Source: Atkinsonella hypoxylon (lineage: Eukaryota; Ascomycota; Sordariomycetes; Hypocreales; Clavicipitaceae). Taken from it: a stretch of DNA of 64,000 bases. Shown piece after piece: positions 23,057 through 34,487 of this stretch (its first letter is position 1; the number at the start of each line of letters is the position of its first letter). The DNA is taken from positions 186,001 through 250,000 of the forward strand of contig JFHB01000006.1 in the NCBI GenBank assembly GCA_000729835.1. Reading direction: 5' to 3'. Under the pieces are notes generated by a model. The model worked only from the letters and a program-made list of their open reading frames with translations, had not been told where the DNA came from and did no database searches. Made by a program: the position numbers and the translations under genes.

Positions 23057-25076
23057 TCATGCTTTCTTACCAGCATCCTCTTTCAAACTCACAATCCTGT
23101 TAAGGACAATTTTGTCGTCCGTACTATCAGAGTCCATAGCCTGTATGAGAAACTGGTTAACGAAAACGTTCAGAGGTGTAAGTACGAGCAACATGGCGGA
23201 AATTAGCATACAAAATAGGCAACACGCATGGCCTGGAAGCGAACGCTTTCTGGTCCGCCTTTCCCTAGCTCGCTTTCGCCCGCTGCTTCTGGCCACGGAG
23301 CTCGACGCTTGACCTCGTCAAAACCGGACTCGATGATAGCACCTGGATATATAATCTCGCTATCAGGGTTAAGGTCGTTCATGAAACCACCCTCTACATC
23401 ATCTGGCTTCTCCGACTTGAAGAGAGCATTGTGGATGCGAGCCTCTACCTTCCTTGAACCCTCGGTGCCGACCCACTGAATGTAAGTCTTTGCCTTCTTT
23501 GTCTCCTTGTCGAACACACCTCGGATCTCAGTGACCTTGCCGGTGGTCTCGTCCTTCGTAAATGAGGTTGCTTTCACGGGGTAAGGTGCGTAAAGCAAGC
23601 CAACTGTTTTGCCAGGGGCCAGGCGGAAGTAGTCTTTGCTATCAACTTCACGGAAATCCGATCTGTCGACGTATACAGTAGGTGTGAAACGGACGGTATG
23701 GGATCCCATGTTAGGATCTTTAGGTGAAAACGGCAGATTCACATCCACAGCTTCGGCATCCTCGATAACCAACGGTACTGGATCAAGAATCATCATCAAC
23801 CTAGGCACAGTCTTTTCCAGGTACTTTCGTATACTCTGTTCGAATTTATGGGTCATGATGGTTGTGATGTTCGTGGTGACGCCAAGCTCATTGACGAACT
23901 CGAGAATCGCACCCGGCGGTACACCGCGACGGCGTATGCCAATAAGTGTGTAGAGTCTGGGGTCATCCCAGTCTCTCACAATCTTTTCTTCCACAAGCTT
24001 GAGAATTTTTCGCTTGGACAAAACCGTACCAGTCAAGTTTAGCCGTCCGTATTCTCGCTGCATAGGCTCATAAACCCCCAAGGTTTTATTCAGCCACTCG
24101 TACGACACACGACTGAGGATGAACTCCGTAGTGCACAGCGAGTGAGTAATTCCTTCAAAGCTGTCGCATAGGCAGTGGGTGAAGTCATAAGTTGGGTAGA
24201 TTTTCCAATCCCATCCCGTACGGTGGTGCGGAGTATCGGTCTTGATCCGGTACGCTGCCAAATCCCACATCTGAGGATTTCCATCAGTAATGTCCTGCTT
24301 CATGCGCAGAAAAACCTCTCTTGGCTTGTATTTACCATCGCGCATATCTCGGAATTTTTGAATATTATTTTCGACCGTCTGTTCGGCATGCTTGCAACGG
24401 TATCGAGGGTGAGCTCCTTTTTCACCACCACGCTGAAGCTTGATTTCAGTATCTGAACGTCGAAAAAAGTTAGTAGGTACTGATTGACTTTTTCTGCCTC
24501 AGAAGACGCACCGTTGCATGCACAAACATAGGCTTTGCCCAATGAAATGAGCTTCTCCGCAAGCTGATAGAGCTTTTCAAAATTGTCACTCGAGTATGTG
24601 ATCTTGTATGGTTTGAATCCGAGCCACTCAATAACATCCTGAATTGCCGTGAAATACTTTTCTTCCTCTTTCTCTGGATTTGTGTCGTCAAATCGTAAGT
24701 AGCATACACCGCCATGGTACTTTGCGAAGCCAAAGTTAACGGCGATAGCCTTAGCATGACCAATATGGAGATAACCATTCGGCTCTGGGGGAAATCGAGT
24801 CACCACATTTTTCACTGGGCGCTCTCGATATACCTCGTCGAGAAATGCTTGCTTGAACATGGCTTCAGGGTCGATAGGGATGTCCTCCGACTTTGGAGCT
24901 GGCGCCACAGTTTTTTCTGTTGACCCTGCGGCAGCTTTTTCTTGTCGGGATTTCTCCTGGGCTGCCTTCTTGGCCCTCTTCTGTTGGCGTTTCTTGAGCT
25001 CAGACTTGGATACCATTTCTCCAGTGACATCGTCAAGCTGGAGCTTGGCCATCGTTTTCGTGGCGTCGTCGGCCAT
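23057..25076 (-). CDS. GLN4: cytosolic glutaminyl-tRNA synthetase
   Basis: Exons 25076..24512, 24452..23212 and 23140..23057 give 629 residues. The class I signature appears as PPEPNGYLHIGHAKAIAVNF (HIGH at about residues 104-107), and the KMSKS equivalent is LSKRKILK near residue 330. The two C-terminal beta-barrel anticodon-binding domains follow, ending FAMDSDSTDD and VLNRIVSLKED. The enzyme charges tRNA-Gln with glutamine in the cytoplasm. The N-terminus lacks room for the yeast YqeY-like appendix (yeast protein about 809 aa). Instead it has a Lys-rich helix, SELKKRQQKRAKKAAQEK, like the extensions of eukaryotic LysRS, likely for tRNA binding. The first intron (24453..24511) has a perfect TACTAAC branch point; the second is 23141..23211. 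The ATG at 25076 is preceded in frame by non-ATG codons only. Confidence 0.95.
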
Positions 25077-25534
25077 TGTTGCGGATTCTGCCACAAGAAG
25101 TCCTCTGAATTTCGTTCTTATGTTGTTTTTGTGCACTTTAAATGCAGTTAATATGAGACGAGGAACGGAAACCAATTCGGTCGTGATGTGTCTAACTGTG
25201 CAACAACTGTGACTCAGTGCAAACGGATGGCGGGGTGGGAGATGTGTGATGAGGGAGGGGCCCAAACACACAGTATATCGATAAGCGTGGTTGCGGTTGG
25301 GCTTTGCTCCAAACCTTACCATCTGCTGACAAGGCTGGTGCTCAAACACCTTTCCATTCCTGAGAACCAACACTTTATGCAATTAGTGGAGGGCATTTCG
25401 TTCATTCTTGACATTCTATACCCATCTTATTATCAGACGGCCGGCGTGATTGAACAAGAGGAGCTTAGATTACCCGTTAAGCAGCCCATCTGCGAATCAT
25501 CTCATCTATTTGTACAACAAAAGCGATCCGTATC
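25077..25534. promoter_or_regulatory. shared divergent promoter, GlnRS and macrodomain gene
   Basis: 458 bp separate the two divergent start codons, so both promoters and leaders must overlap here. No specific binding site is assigned. Confidence 0.5.
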
Positions 25535-26161
25535 ATGGCGTCGATTAGAGCATTGTCTGAAATTCCCACCATTTCTCAGCTTTATCAAAGGTCTGTTCTA
25601 GCGAAGACGTCTGCCTCTTCCACGAAAATTTTCCCTCCATCGGCCTCCATCAACTCTCGTGTTAGCCTCATCCGAGGTGACATCACCAAGTTGCAGGTCG
25701 ATGCTATCGTGAATGCAGCGAACACTTCCTTACTTGGCGGCGGGGGAGTTGATGGGGCTATCCATCGTGCTGCAGGACCTGGGCTCAAGTCTGAATGTCG
25801 TGGATTCGGCGGTTGCTCTACTGGAGATGCAGTCATCACTGGAGGATATCAGTTGCCGGCCAAGCACGTCATCCATACTGTGGGACCCGTATACAGTAGC
25901 CATGAGCCTCGTAAGAGTGAACAGGCGCTCAGAAGCTGTTATGAGAAGAGCCTGAAATTAGCCTCACAAAAGGGTGTGAAAACCATTGCTTTCAGCGGCA
26001 TCAGTACTGGCATTTACGGTTATCCCAGCGAAGACGCGGCAGAAGTTGCCTGCGATACCGTGAGAAATTTTCTGCAGACCGATGGAAATACTCTAGAAAG
26101 GGTAATTTTCGTCACGTTTGAGCAGAAAGATGTCAATGCCTATAATATGGTCCTTCCGTAG
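25535..26161 (+). CDS. macrodomain protein, MacroD-type ADP-ribose hydrolase
   Basis: A single exon of 208 residues. The macrodomain covers about residues 45-205: LIRGDITKLQVDAIVNAANT, then SLLGGGGVDGAIHRAAG (ADP-ribose binding and catalytic loop with the Asn and Asp of MacroD enzymes), and the second loop GISTGIYGYP. This is the MacroD1/D2 class, which removes ADP-ribose from acidic residues or hydrolyses O-acetyl-ADP-ribose. The first 40 residues are Ser/Thr-rich and slightly basic; a mitochondrial presequence is possible but not clear. It is divergent from GlnRS over 458 bp. The end VLP followed by TAG is close to the usual domain end, so no further exon is required. Confidence 0.93.
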   Translation: MASIRALSEIPTISQLYQRSVLAKTSASSTKIFPPSASINSRVSLIRGDITKLQVDAIVNAANTSLLGGGGVDGAIHRAAGPGLKSECRGFGGCSTGDAVITGGYQLPAKHVIHTVGPVYSSHEPRKSEQALRSCYEKSLKLASQKGVKTIAFSGISTGIYGYPSEDAAEVACDTVRNFLQTDGNTLERVIFVTFEQKDVNAYNMVLP

Positions 26162-26473
26162 GTGCTCAAAAGAAATATATTGTTTTACGGCCTTTGTTGA
26201 CAAGGACTTAGAAAGTACTTTCCCCCAGTCGAAGACTAGATCAATAATACGATTCTGGACTATCGGCGCGATGGATCACTCTCTCCTATCTCTCACTTTT
26301 CCTTCAATATTCACTAAACTTAGTTAGGCGCGGTCAATTAAAAGCGTCAATTAATATTTTGTTTCATCAATCGCATACACTCCCAAGAACCGTACACATT
26401 CCAGCATATATATGAAATAACATACACTAGAGGTCGCGAGTATTTCAGAAAGTTTCCAGCACAAGCTCAATCG
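26162..26473. other. short convergent intergenic region
   Basis: 312 bp between convergent stop codons, AT-rich, presumably both 3' untranslated regions. Nothing else is seen. Confidence 0.5.
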
Positions 26474-28671
26474 TCAATCTGTATCCGCCAATATTGAGGA
26501 AGTCCCTGCCGTAGGGTCCTTTTTTGTGTTCGTCTTCGATCCGCCAGCTTTGCTGAAGTCCAACATCATGGCTTTGAGCTCTTCAATTTCCGATCGCAGT
26601 TTCCGAGTTTCTAGGACAGCTGGGTCATCATCCATATTTGGCTTCACGGCGTCGCACGTCTTAGTCCAACCCTCAGCCTCCATATCAATTTCATGTGCCA
26701 TCTGCTCCCACTCTTCGACGACGTCATCGTCCTCGTCTCCCCTCGACCTGTTATGTCGAATTCGGTGAGCTGCGCGTGTCTCAAAATATGCCGAAACAAA
26801 CAATAAAGGCGAATAAATGAAACCCATCACATAATCATTGACGACTTTATAAGTGTGCTTTGGCATCCACCATTCGAACAGGGCGGAAATGATGATTTCC
26901 ACCAGGTTGAATGGTGCAATGTAAACGTTCTCGTCCGGAGCTCGAATGAACTGCGTCGTCTTTTGGGCGAATAAGGCGAGATATTCATCATCGGCGTTCT
27001 CGTAGATGTCTTCATATGCAGAATTATAAAGCGCAATAAGAATGTTGAGCAGAATGATCTGGCGATTCAAGTTAGCGTTGTGCCCATGCATTATTCAAGG
27101 ATTAAAAGGTGAAACAGTACCATAACAACAAACGTGAAACAGTAGTATAGTATTATCCCCCAGGGTGGTCCAAAAGCTTCAAAACCATCGAATTCAGGGC
27201 TTTGCATGACGGCCTTCGTCATTGATTCGATAATGGCTACAACATCGTTTGCCACATTGTCTTCTGCCAAGTCTAACCCAATAAAAGCCTGAAGAAACCC
27301 CACGATCACGACGAGGAGAAGAGCGAAGAATATAACAGACTCTTTCATCATCACCTTTAATACGACAAGCATGGCTCCAAAGAATCGGAAGCTGTCGAGA
27401 TACAACATGAGTCGACACCAGAACATAGGTGCGACGAATGCCAGCATATTGTAACTAAGTTTGCTGTAATGTTCTCGGAATTCGGACCCATTAGAGGCCG
27501 TCAAGCCGATAATCCGAAATACCAGTGAAACGGTGAGAAAGGAATACAACACTGTATTGAACGCATTCCAGAATCCAAGAATGCGATAGCCTGCCTTGTA
27601 AACCTTGGTTACCTCGTCACAGATATATCCAAGAGTAAACAGATAAAGACCGATCTCTGCCCCGTCTAACTCGCCCGAAGGGTTCACAGAATTGATCGCA
27701 AAAGTGTATAAAATGAGATATATGAGAGAGAAGAGCAGTTGTGCAGCATTTTGATTTCGTGGAGCTCGCATACGATCGGGATCCACATGAGTGAAGAAGT
27801 TCACGCTATCTTTGTTCTTATAGTCGACAAAGACAGAGACATCGTTTTCATCTTGAACGAGCCAGCCGCGCCATAAGTAACTGATGCACTTTTGATAACC
27901 AGATGATCCTATCACTCGAACAGAGTGAAGATCGACAGCCTTTTCAATAACGTTGACGGGTGGAGTAGGGGCGTTATTTGCAACATAGGAATATCGACGG
28001 AGTAGGACTTCATATAATAGATAATTGATGTCTTCTTCTGTTTCAATCCTAAAACTTGGTTATCAGGTGAGATCGTCAGTGACATTTGATGTGTGTGCTT
28101 ACAACGCTTTCGCAATGATACCACAGGCCTCGGCTCGCAGCTTGTGCAGGCCCGAGTCCCAAAGCTCCGTGATTGCTTCATGCTTGAACCATCTCCGATT
28201 GACTAAGAGACAGTAAACCTAACAGTTGTTTTGATCAGCTACAGCAATGAAGTCGCGAACAATAAATGGAATATCCACCATACCACGCATCCTCGATATG
28301 AGCGACCGCCGGCCTCCTTCGCGGCCTGAATGACCTTTTCAGTAATAATGCGACTATGCGGAGTAGTGATCCGGCTCTCTTCCATTTCGCAAGGTACGCA
28401 TTCTTGGATGAGATGGCGCAGACGAAGGCAAATTTTGGTAACTTCTAATGCCGGAATAGCTGATGAAATACGGTCATGGTTGGATGGGGGAAGCACTGTG
28501 ATTGATTGCAGGGTCAGTCGGAGAGATGTTATGCGTCTTCTATTACCATGATAGTAGCAACTCACATGCCCTTTCTTCTTCTAGAAACCAATCGTGAGCA
28601 CGACGTCCAACACCGGTGGCATGTCGTCCATTATGGCCAATTGAGGACCGTCTAGTTCTGCCGTTGGGCAT
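26474..28671 (-). CDS. YVC1: Yvc1-type vacuolar TRP cation channel, five exons
   Basis: Exons 28671..28566, 28495..28284, 28218..28103, 28048..27121 and 27058..26474 join to 648 residues, near the 675 of yeast Yvc1. All four introns (54-70 nt) are GT/AG. Exon 3 reads VYCLLVNRRWFKHEAITELW, a region shared with fungal Yvc1. Six hydrophobic helices follow between about residues 230 and 480. The pore stretch contains SMTKAVMQSPEFDGFEAFG, and the last helix reads FTFVVMIILLNILIALYNSA across the final intron. The C-terminal tail is acidic (RGDEDDDVVEEWEQMAHE) and predicted cytosolic. Yeast Yvc1 releases calcium from the vacuole on hyperosmotic shock and is opened by calcium and PI(3,5)P2. It stands alone, convergent with the macrodomain gene. 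Confidence 0.92.
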
Positions 28672-30083
28672 ATTGTGCGACTAAAGGCCGATGCGCCTCT
28701 CGCGAATCGTCAGTGTCAGAGAGTCTATTTGCGTGCTACGACTGGAAGATTTAGACCAAAGTTAATCTTCCGTATTTCAGGATGCCGGAGCTTGCTTTGC
28801 AGTTGAGAACGAGAATCAAACGTTCAATTCGTAGAAGAAGCTGGGATCGTAAATAGCCGCTCCGAAGCAATGACTCAAGTACGATCCAAGCTTTTCTCCG
28901 CATCGTCTAACCAGAGCCAATTAAGGCGGTGCATTGAGTAATACTCAAAGTCTAACCCAGGAAGGTAGTCGAGAAGCAGCTCACAACGATCTGGGGATGA
29001 CATAGACCGCTAACCGGTTTGGGCCCGCTAGTAACACCCTGGTTAGCAGGTGGTTAGCAGGCCCGAGGTGACGTAGAAAATACCAGCTTTGTTTTCCACC
29101 GACTGTGATATAAACAGTTACCTCATACTCTTGTAGGCTGGGCCCGTTATTCTGGCATGGGTTGCTTAGAAAGTTGACTGCCTGGCGAGCATATGGAACC
29201 GAACGTTTTCGTCCAGGAGAATTTTTGGCCCTGCAGGGTTCTGTCGGTGCGCGCATATTTGCTTTTTTTTTTTTTTTTTTTTAACCCGAGCGGCAGCCCA
29301 AGTGCGTCTCCCTTCCAAACCCACCGCGATTTATGGATAACGCTCCCAAATAGTTACGATGTTCGCCTTTTAGGAGACACATGAGACCGAAGATGACTGC
29401 ACTCTTGTTATCCGAACTGACAGCGGGCGCGTATTTTATTGCTAAATATTACTGACTAATTTCTTCCGATTCCTTAAGCTAAAGAAGCAATACTTTAAAT
29501 GCCTCAACCTACTGCGCTCTGGAGAGGAAGAGGATGAAGAAGGAGAATTCTATCCTCAAGATGCGTGTGACTGGCTTTAGCGGCCGTTCTAGCCTCTAAT
29601 TGCGCGCCTAGTGCCAAGAATATTTGAGTAAGACGGGGCATAGGCGGCCTACTTTAGCCCAGCATCTTTTTCCGCCGCACTTTGTCTGCTCGCTCGGTGC
29701 TTAGAATGAGGTGTTAGAAGCAAATAAGTTAATATATGCTACAATAACCCTGCGGAATGTGCCAACTGACCCTCCACGGCAAGTGGTGGTAGTGAGAATA
29801 GTGACTAGTTATATAGAATGCTTCTTGAAGAGGTTTGACATCTCATTTGGACCAGAGCACGCGAAGAGGGAACCTATAACCCATAAAAGGATTAATCAGG
29901 CACAATTGCCACTACCTCCTAAAGTATATATTTGTCGCTTATATAGTGTTATTCGAGATAGAAATGAATCAGTGAGCATGCTGTTTCCCTGGATCAGTAG
30001 CAAAGGTGTATTATTAAAGGCGAGAGCAGACCAGAGCATAATTAAGCTGAGAAGAGGTTAGGCAGCTTTGAATTCGCGGCATA
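28672..30083. other. gene-poor region between the channel and a small gene
   Basis: About 1.4 kb, with an 18-20 nt T-run at about 29262-29282. An AT-rich part (29700-30060) contains a 116-codon open frame on the + strand that I cannot match to any family. It may be a relic. No other feature is supported. Confidence 0.4.
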
Positions 30084-30713
30084 TCAAACAGGCTTCACGA
30101 GTAAAGCATTCACGTCACCAACATAGCCCAACTTTCCGCTACCAACACGGGTGAATGCCACGGCTGTCTCACCAGCTACTTTGGCGCTATCGGGTGGGAA
30201 GATGTAGGATTCAACAACTGAATTGTCATCCGTTCTGTACCACATGTCTTCGGATGAAACGTTCTTCACAAACAAGGCCTTTTGGCTGTAACTGCGGGGC
30301 AGGACTCTAGCTCTGGCCACGCCCACGGCGGCTTCAGCTAACGATAAAGTCGTCCTATGATATGAACCTGACTCCCAGGACAGAGAGGCACGAGCGAAGA
30401 ACGGTTTCATTTTGTTTGGCTGCACAAAAGCAGGAAAGGTGCCCATCAGAACGGCAGTACCTCCTTGGCGGACATACTCAAGCACGGCCTCCCAGACGTG
30501 TTTATTTTCGTGCAGGGTCAGAGCTTCATCTGTTATAAGAACGGCTGATGGCTTCGGGTTGGATGAAAGCATTTCGATGGCTTCATGGGACTGTTCGGCG
30601 CGGTTGAACGTGGCACTTGCTCGAATTGCTGTGAGAAGCGGGGCATACATTTCGTCGAACCACGGTTGGTGGTTCAGGGATACAGCGAGGATCTGGATGG
30701 GATTTAACACCAT
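30084..30713 (-). CDS. conserved-looking small protein, possible amidotransferase-like fold
   Basis: A single frame of 209 residues with a clear ATG. The N-terminus alternates strand and helix (IQILAVSLNHQPWFDEMYAP; PSAVLITDEALTL; GGTAVLMGTF), as in class I glutamine-amidotransferase or ThuA-like Rossmann folds, but I see no complete Cys-His-Glu triad. The C-terminal half has GETAVAFTRVGSGKLGYVGD, a beta-rich end typical of a compact globular domain. There is no signal peptide or membrane helix. The last residues (NALLVKPV) look weakly constrained, so a short 3' exon or a small C-terminal change is possible. I do not assign a function. Confidence 0.65.
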   Translation of the reverse strand: MVLNPIQILAVSLNHQPWFDEMYAPLLTAIRASATFNRAEQSHEAIEMLSSNPKPSAVLITDEALTLHENKHVWEAVLEYVRQGGTAVLMGTFPAFVQPNKMKPFFARASLSWESGSYHRTTLSLAEAAVGVARARVLPRSYSQKALFVKNVSSEDMWYRTDDNSVVESYIFPPDSAKVAGETAVAFTRVGSGKLGYVGDVNALLVKPV

Positions 30714-33153
30714 GACTAGGTAGTGAAATATGTGTGTGTGTCACCGCGTAACGAAGTGAAGTCCTGCAGGAAAGAAAAGAGGGAGCGAGGCAAAAGGAAG
30801 TCGGGCGATCATCGGGGAGGAGCTGCCTGCCGTCTCGAGACACACACAGATGGGCAAGTATGAAACAGAAGCCCCACTGGGGCCTGGGAACGCTTCTCGT
30901 CTGTCTGGTCTAGTGGGTCTAGTGGGTTTAGTGGTGGCGTATTTGCGTGGGGAATTCAGTGAGGCGGCCTTCGTTCAATTGCCAGCTGTTATTCCGTACG
31001 GAATACATTGAATGATGTATGCTAGATGGGTTTTGCATAAATGGAACGCCACTGACTTTATTGGCGACATTCCTGAACCTGCAACCACATAGTTACCTAA
31101 GCTTGCTCTGTTGGCTGGCTGGCTGGCACAGTCGCTGCGGACGAGTACATTTTATCTCTCAACGTCTGATCCGAAGTTGAGGCTGAGGGTTGGATGCATT
31201 AGGAGAGGTAGGTAGGTATTCCGTAGTTAGCGCTTACTCCAAATTAGTGGGTTTTTATTGGCCAGGATTTGGCTTCGTCGTAAAGATTCTTCGATAGGCT
31301 GGCAGTAGTTACAGTACAGCACAGCCCCCCATTAAGATGACCTCGACTGCTTGCATTCCAATAATTTCAATACCAAGCTCGACCGATCTTCTACGTTAAC
31401 CGGGAGAAGTAAGCCCGCCTCCTCAGTAAGTATCCCGGTTCAAAAGCTAACCCAATGCTATTGATAAGTAGCGAAAATCCTTTACAAACGTCTATATTTC
31501 TAGCTCCTTTTATCTGCAACTTCACGGACAGAACGGACAAATGGATCCTCGTACCTCTTACAGCTGTTGTAAAAGTGTTGCGGGATAAACCACGAATCCG
31601 TAGGACACACGGGCATGTGACTCCCGAGCACTGTGGAGAGATGGTGTGTTGCTTAATCTATGATTTCCAGTAGCGTCTTAACTAGTTTGTTCTATTCCGT
31701 ACGTTGCAGTATAGCTAATGCTTGTGAGGCTTAGATCTAAATAATTAAGTTTATTCCTAGCCGCCTTATTAGCGAGATGGCTTGCCTTATGTATCTTGAC
31801 CTTCTCCTAGTATTGCCATTTTTATATATGGCACACAACCTTGCTAGAAAGTGCCTGTACTGTTAGATATGCTAAATGCACATATGTCGCGCCAGGATAA
31901 GTGCAAACATGTGGGCGGCTTACATCTTAAGCTAGTTAGAAGAGACAATATAACCATCTACGGAATAATTCTTTGCGCATTTATCTTAAAGGTGGGCTAT
32001 GGGCTATTATTAAACTTGACAGCTGATGTGTGAATTGGCGATGTGGGGGTTTGCGGTGTGGCCTTTATGATGCGGACAAATCGATGTAATGCGGTTGCAA
32101 ATCTTTGCTAATATAACACGGTGATTATTAGATGCAGCAGCGTTTTGCAAAGCTTATATATTGTGCTGCTAGCAGTATTACCCGATCAGGCGGATCGTTA
32201 CCAGGCTCTTACCAGGCTGTAAATTCAGTAGTCGCTCGTTGGCGTAACGAACTCCACCGCCTTTCTGTTCCGTCGTATGAGATGCACTAACTAGTTAGTT
32301 CATGATAGAAATTGTGAACAGCTAGCTTCGAGCGCTGTAGGTGGCTGGTTATCGAAGACAGGTAAAATTCAGACACGTGTCAGCGGGCAATCATGACGAA
32401 ACCAGACTCCTTGCGGAATACATGGCTAACATATCTGCTGGGATATGTAACTACTGTATGTACCAAGACAGCAAAGCACCCATCCCCGTTGGTTTGCCCA
32501 TGTCGTTGACCGGTCAGGAATTCAATTCATGCAATCCTACGGAGTAGAGGCAGCCCCTCATCCTTCATGGGGGCCGGGCCAGGCATACATTTTCGCGCGA
32601 TGAGGGCATTTGGCACGAAGTGCATTTTATTTTAGCCATCCACCCGCCCGTCAAAGCGCGTGAGCGTCAACGTGAACGTGCTACCTACCTACTAACTTAG
32701 GTAGCTACCTCCTAGGCAACTTAGGTAGGCAGCTAGGCAGCTAGGTAGCAACGACCTAGGTGTTAGTTATGCTGCAGGTAATTAATAGTTCACGCTGAGC
32801 TGGCCTTGAGTCTGAGTCCATGACTCACCGCCAGGCGACCTGGTGGTTGGCTGGCCACCCAGTTGATCTTGGGATTCGCCGCGTGTTGGTCGCATGTGGC
32901 GCTTCAGTGGAGAAGTTGAAGTAGCATTCGTTTCCTCGTGTCGAAGAAAAGATAATTTTTGATTTTGTTGTGCTGGCCGTGAGGCCATTCAAGAGCAGAG
33001 CAGACGAGTCGAGTCGTCCATGGCTTTGCAAGGCCACAGATGCGACTTTGTGACTCAAAGTCGCATGCCACCCGTCCGCCCATGGAGCAAAATGCAAAAT
33101 GCAGCCAATGGCGAGAAACGCCAACGCAGAGCTCCGCCATGGTCAATCATGGT

Positions 33154-33202
33154 CTGCGGCTGGGGCTGGGGCTGCGGCTGCGGCTGCGGCTGGGGCTGCG
33201 GC
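33154..33202 (+). repeat. CTGCGG/CTGGGG hexamer tandem array
   Basis: About eight hexamer units in which CTGCGG and CTGGGG alternate. It is not part of any gene I accept, although minus-strand frames read it as a Gln-Pro repeat. Confidence 0.85.
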
Positions 33203-33874
33203 CTACTGCTGCGCGACCCCACCAGGCTGCTGCAGCTCCTCTTACCGCCGGTCATTTGCTGCTGACTTCCCCGACTGTCTGTGCATTGTGCGTGCAATTG
33301 ATTCTGCACCTTGCCTGAGTGAGGATGAAGATGGGACCTACGGAAGACTGACTGGACTGGACTGGACCACTTCTCTCCATGACGTGCAAACCCCTGGCCA
33401 GCTTGACAGCCCAAGATGACCAGCCCAAGGTGGCCAGTTCAAGCCAGTGTTGCCTGGCGCTGGGTTGAAGAGGTTGATGAGCCAGCTGACCTACTTTCAA
33501 TGTCATTTCAGCAATGCCGTGCGTGCAAATCTTGCGTCCGAATGATTCGATTGCATGGGTTAACTAACTAGTTGACCAACAAAAAGACTGGAAGTAGCGG
33601 GTCTGGTGCAGGCGACTTCCTGTTCCATTCCAACCAGACTCCAGACTCCTTCCTCGACGTTGTCGCGACTTGTCTTGTCCGCTCACCTTCGTTGACGCCC
33701 TCTTCTCGCTTGCCTTGGCTTTTGATGGCTGCGTGGAGGTGAAGAGAAAAGAACCAGTCACCTTGCTTGAATCCAATCGCAACCGCTGCCTGACCTGTTT
33801 CTCCCACCAACAAACGATTCCTGTTCTTCCTTTTCCTTTTCTGGGATTTTGCCCTCGTTTTCAACGGCCTTCCC

Positions 33875-33910
33875 TTTCCATGCTTTCCATGCTTTCCATG
33901 CTTTCTATGC
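33875..33910 (+). repeat. TTTCCATGC tandem repeat, about four copies
   Basis: Three exact 9-bp units and one unit with a C-to-T change, in the presumed leader region of the AAA ATPase gene. Confidence 0.85.
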
Positions 33911-34487
33911 ATGCTCGCTGCCTGCTTCCGCTTCTGTGACATCTGCCTAGTCCTTCCACTTAACATATTAAGCGTCCATCATTTGCTTTTCGCTCTTCAG
34001 CACACCTTGCCGCAGCCCGTCTCTTGGTGCTGGCCTTCTCCTCGTCCTTTCTTTGATCTGTAACCTGTTTTCCAACTATCTTTATCAACGCGGCTCAAAG
34101 TGGCCTGTTGGCATTTGAACTACCAGACCCCTCAAACGTGCCTGCTTCTGGACGTTTACAAGCCCAGGCTGCTCAAGTTTACTGTTTTGAAACGGCGGAT
34201 CTCGACGTTCATCTGAAAAGACGGCCTGTGTTCGCATCCATATCGCTTCTTCAGCACAGAAATAGCCTTGTGTTCATTTAATTGATTATCTTTTCTTCAC
34301 CTTGATTTTATGAGCTCGCACAGCCAACCTCAGCGTACGACTTCCTATACGCGGTTCATTTACACCGTTGGGTCTTGTCTAAACTCTCTTGTCTAGATAA
34401 TCGCCTTCCTTGTAACTCCTCCGTGACGGTCCAGCTTTCCTGCTATCCTCTATTGCATTTCTGCTTGAGGTTCTTGCCAAGGCAGCC

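Larger units (their letters stand above)
30714..34487. other. 3.8-kb gene-poor region upstream of the AAA ATPase
   Basis: The left part (30950-32100) is AT-richer, with several ATTCCGTA/TACGGAAT sites, a (TGGC)4 run near 31112 and broken coding-like stretches that I cannot identify; decayed transposon sequence is likely. A cluster of CTAGGTAG-like words spans 32681-32763. A (GGCTGC/GGGGCT) array at 33154-33202 and a TTTCCATGC array at 33875-33910 follow. From about 33900 to 34480 the + strand is pyrimidine-rich, the probable promoter and leader of the ATPase gene. Confidence 0.45.

Noticed and set aside
29711..30061. 116-codon + strand frame
   Set aside because: AT-rich, no recognisable family and no supported gene context. 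It may be a relic but there is no evidence beyond the open frame.
33055..33414. Gln-Pro-rich frame over the CTGCGG array
   Set aside because: The apparent protein is produced by the hexamer repeat; flanking sequence is not protein-like.
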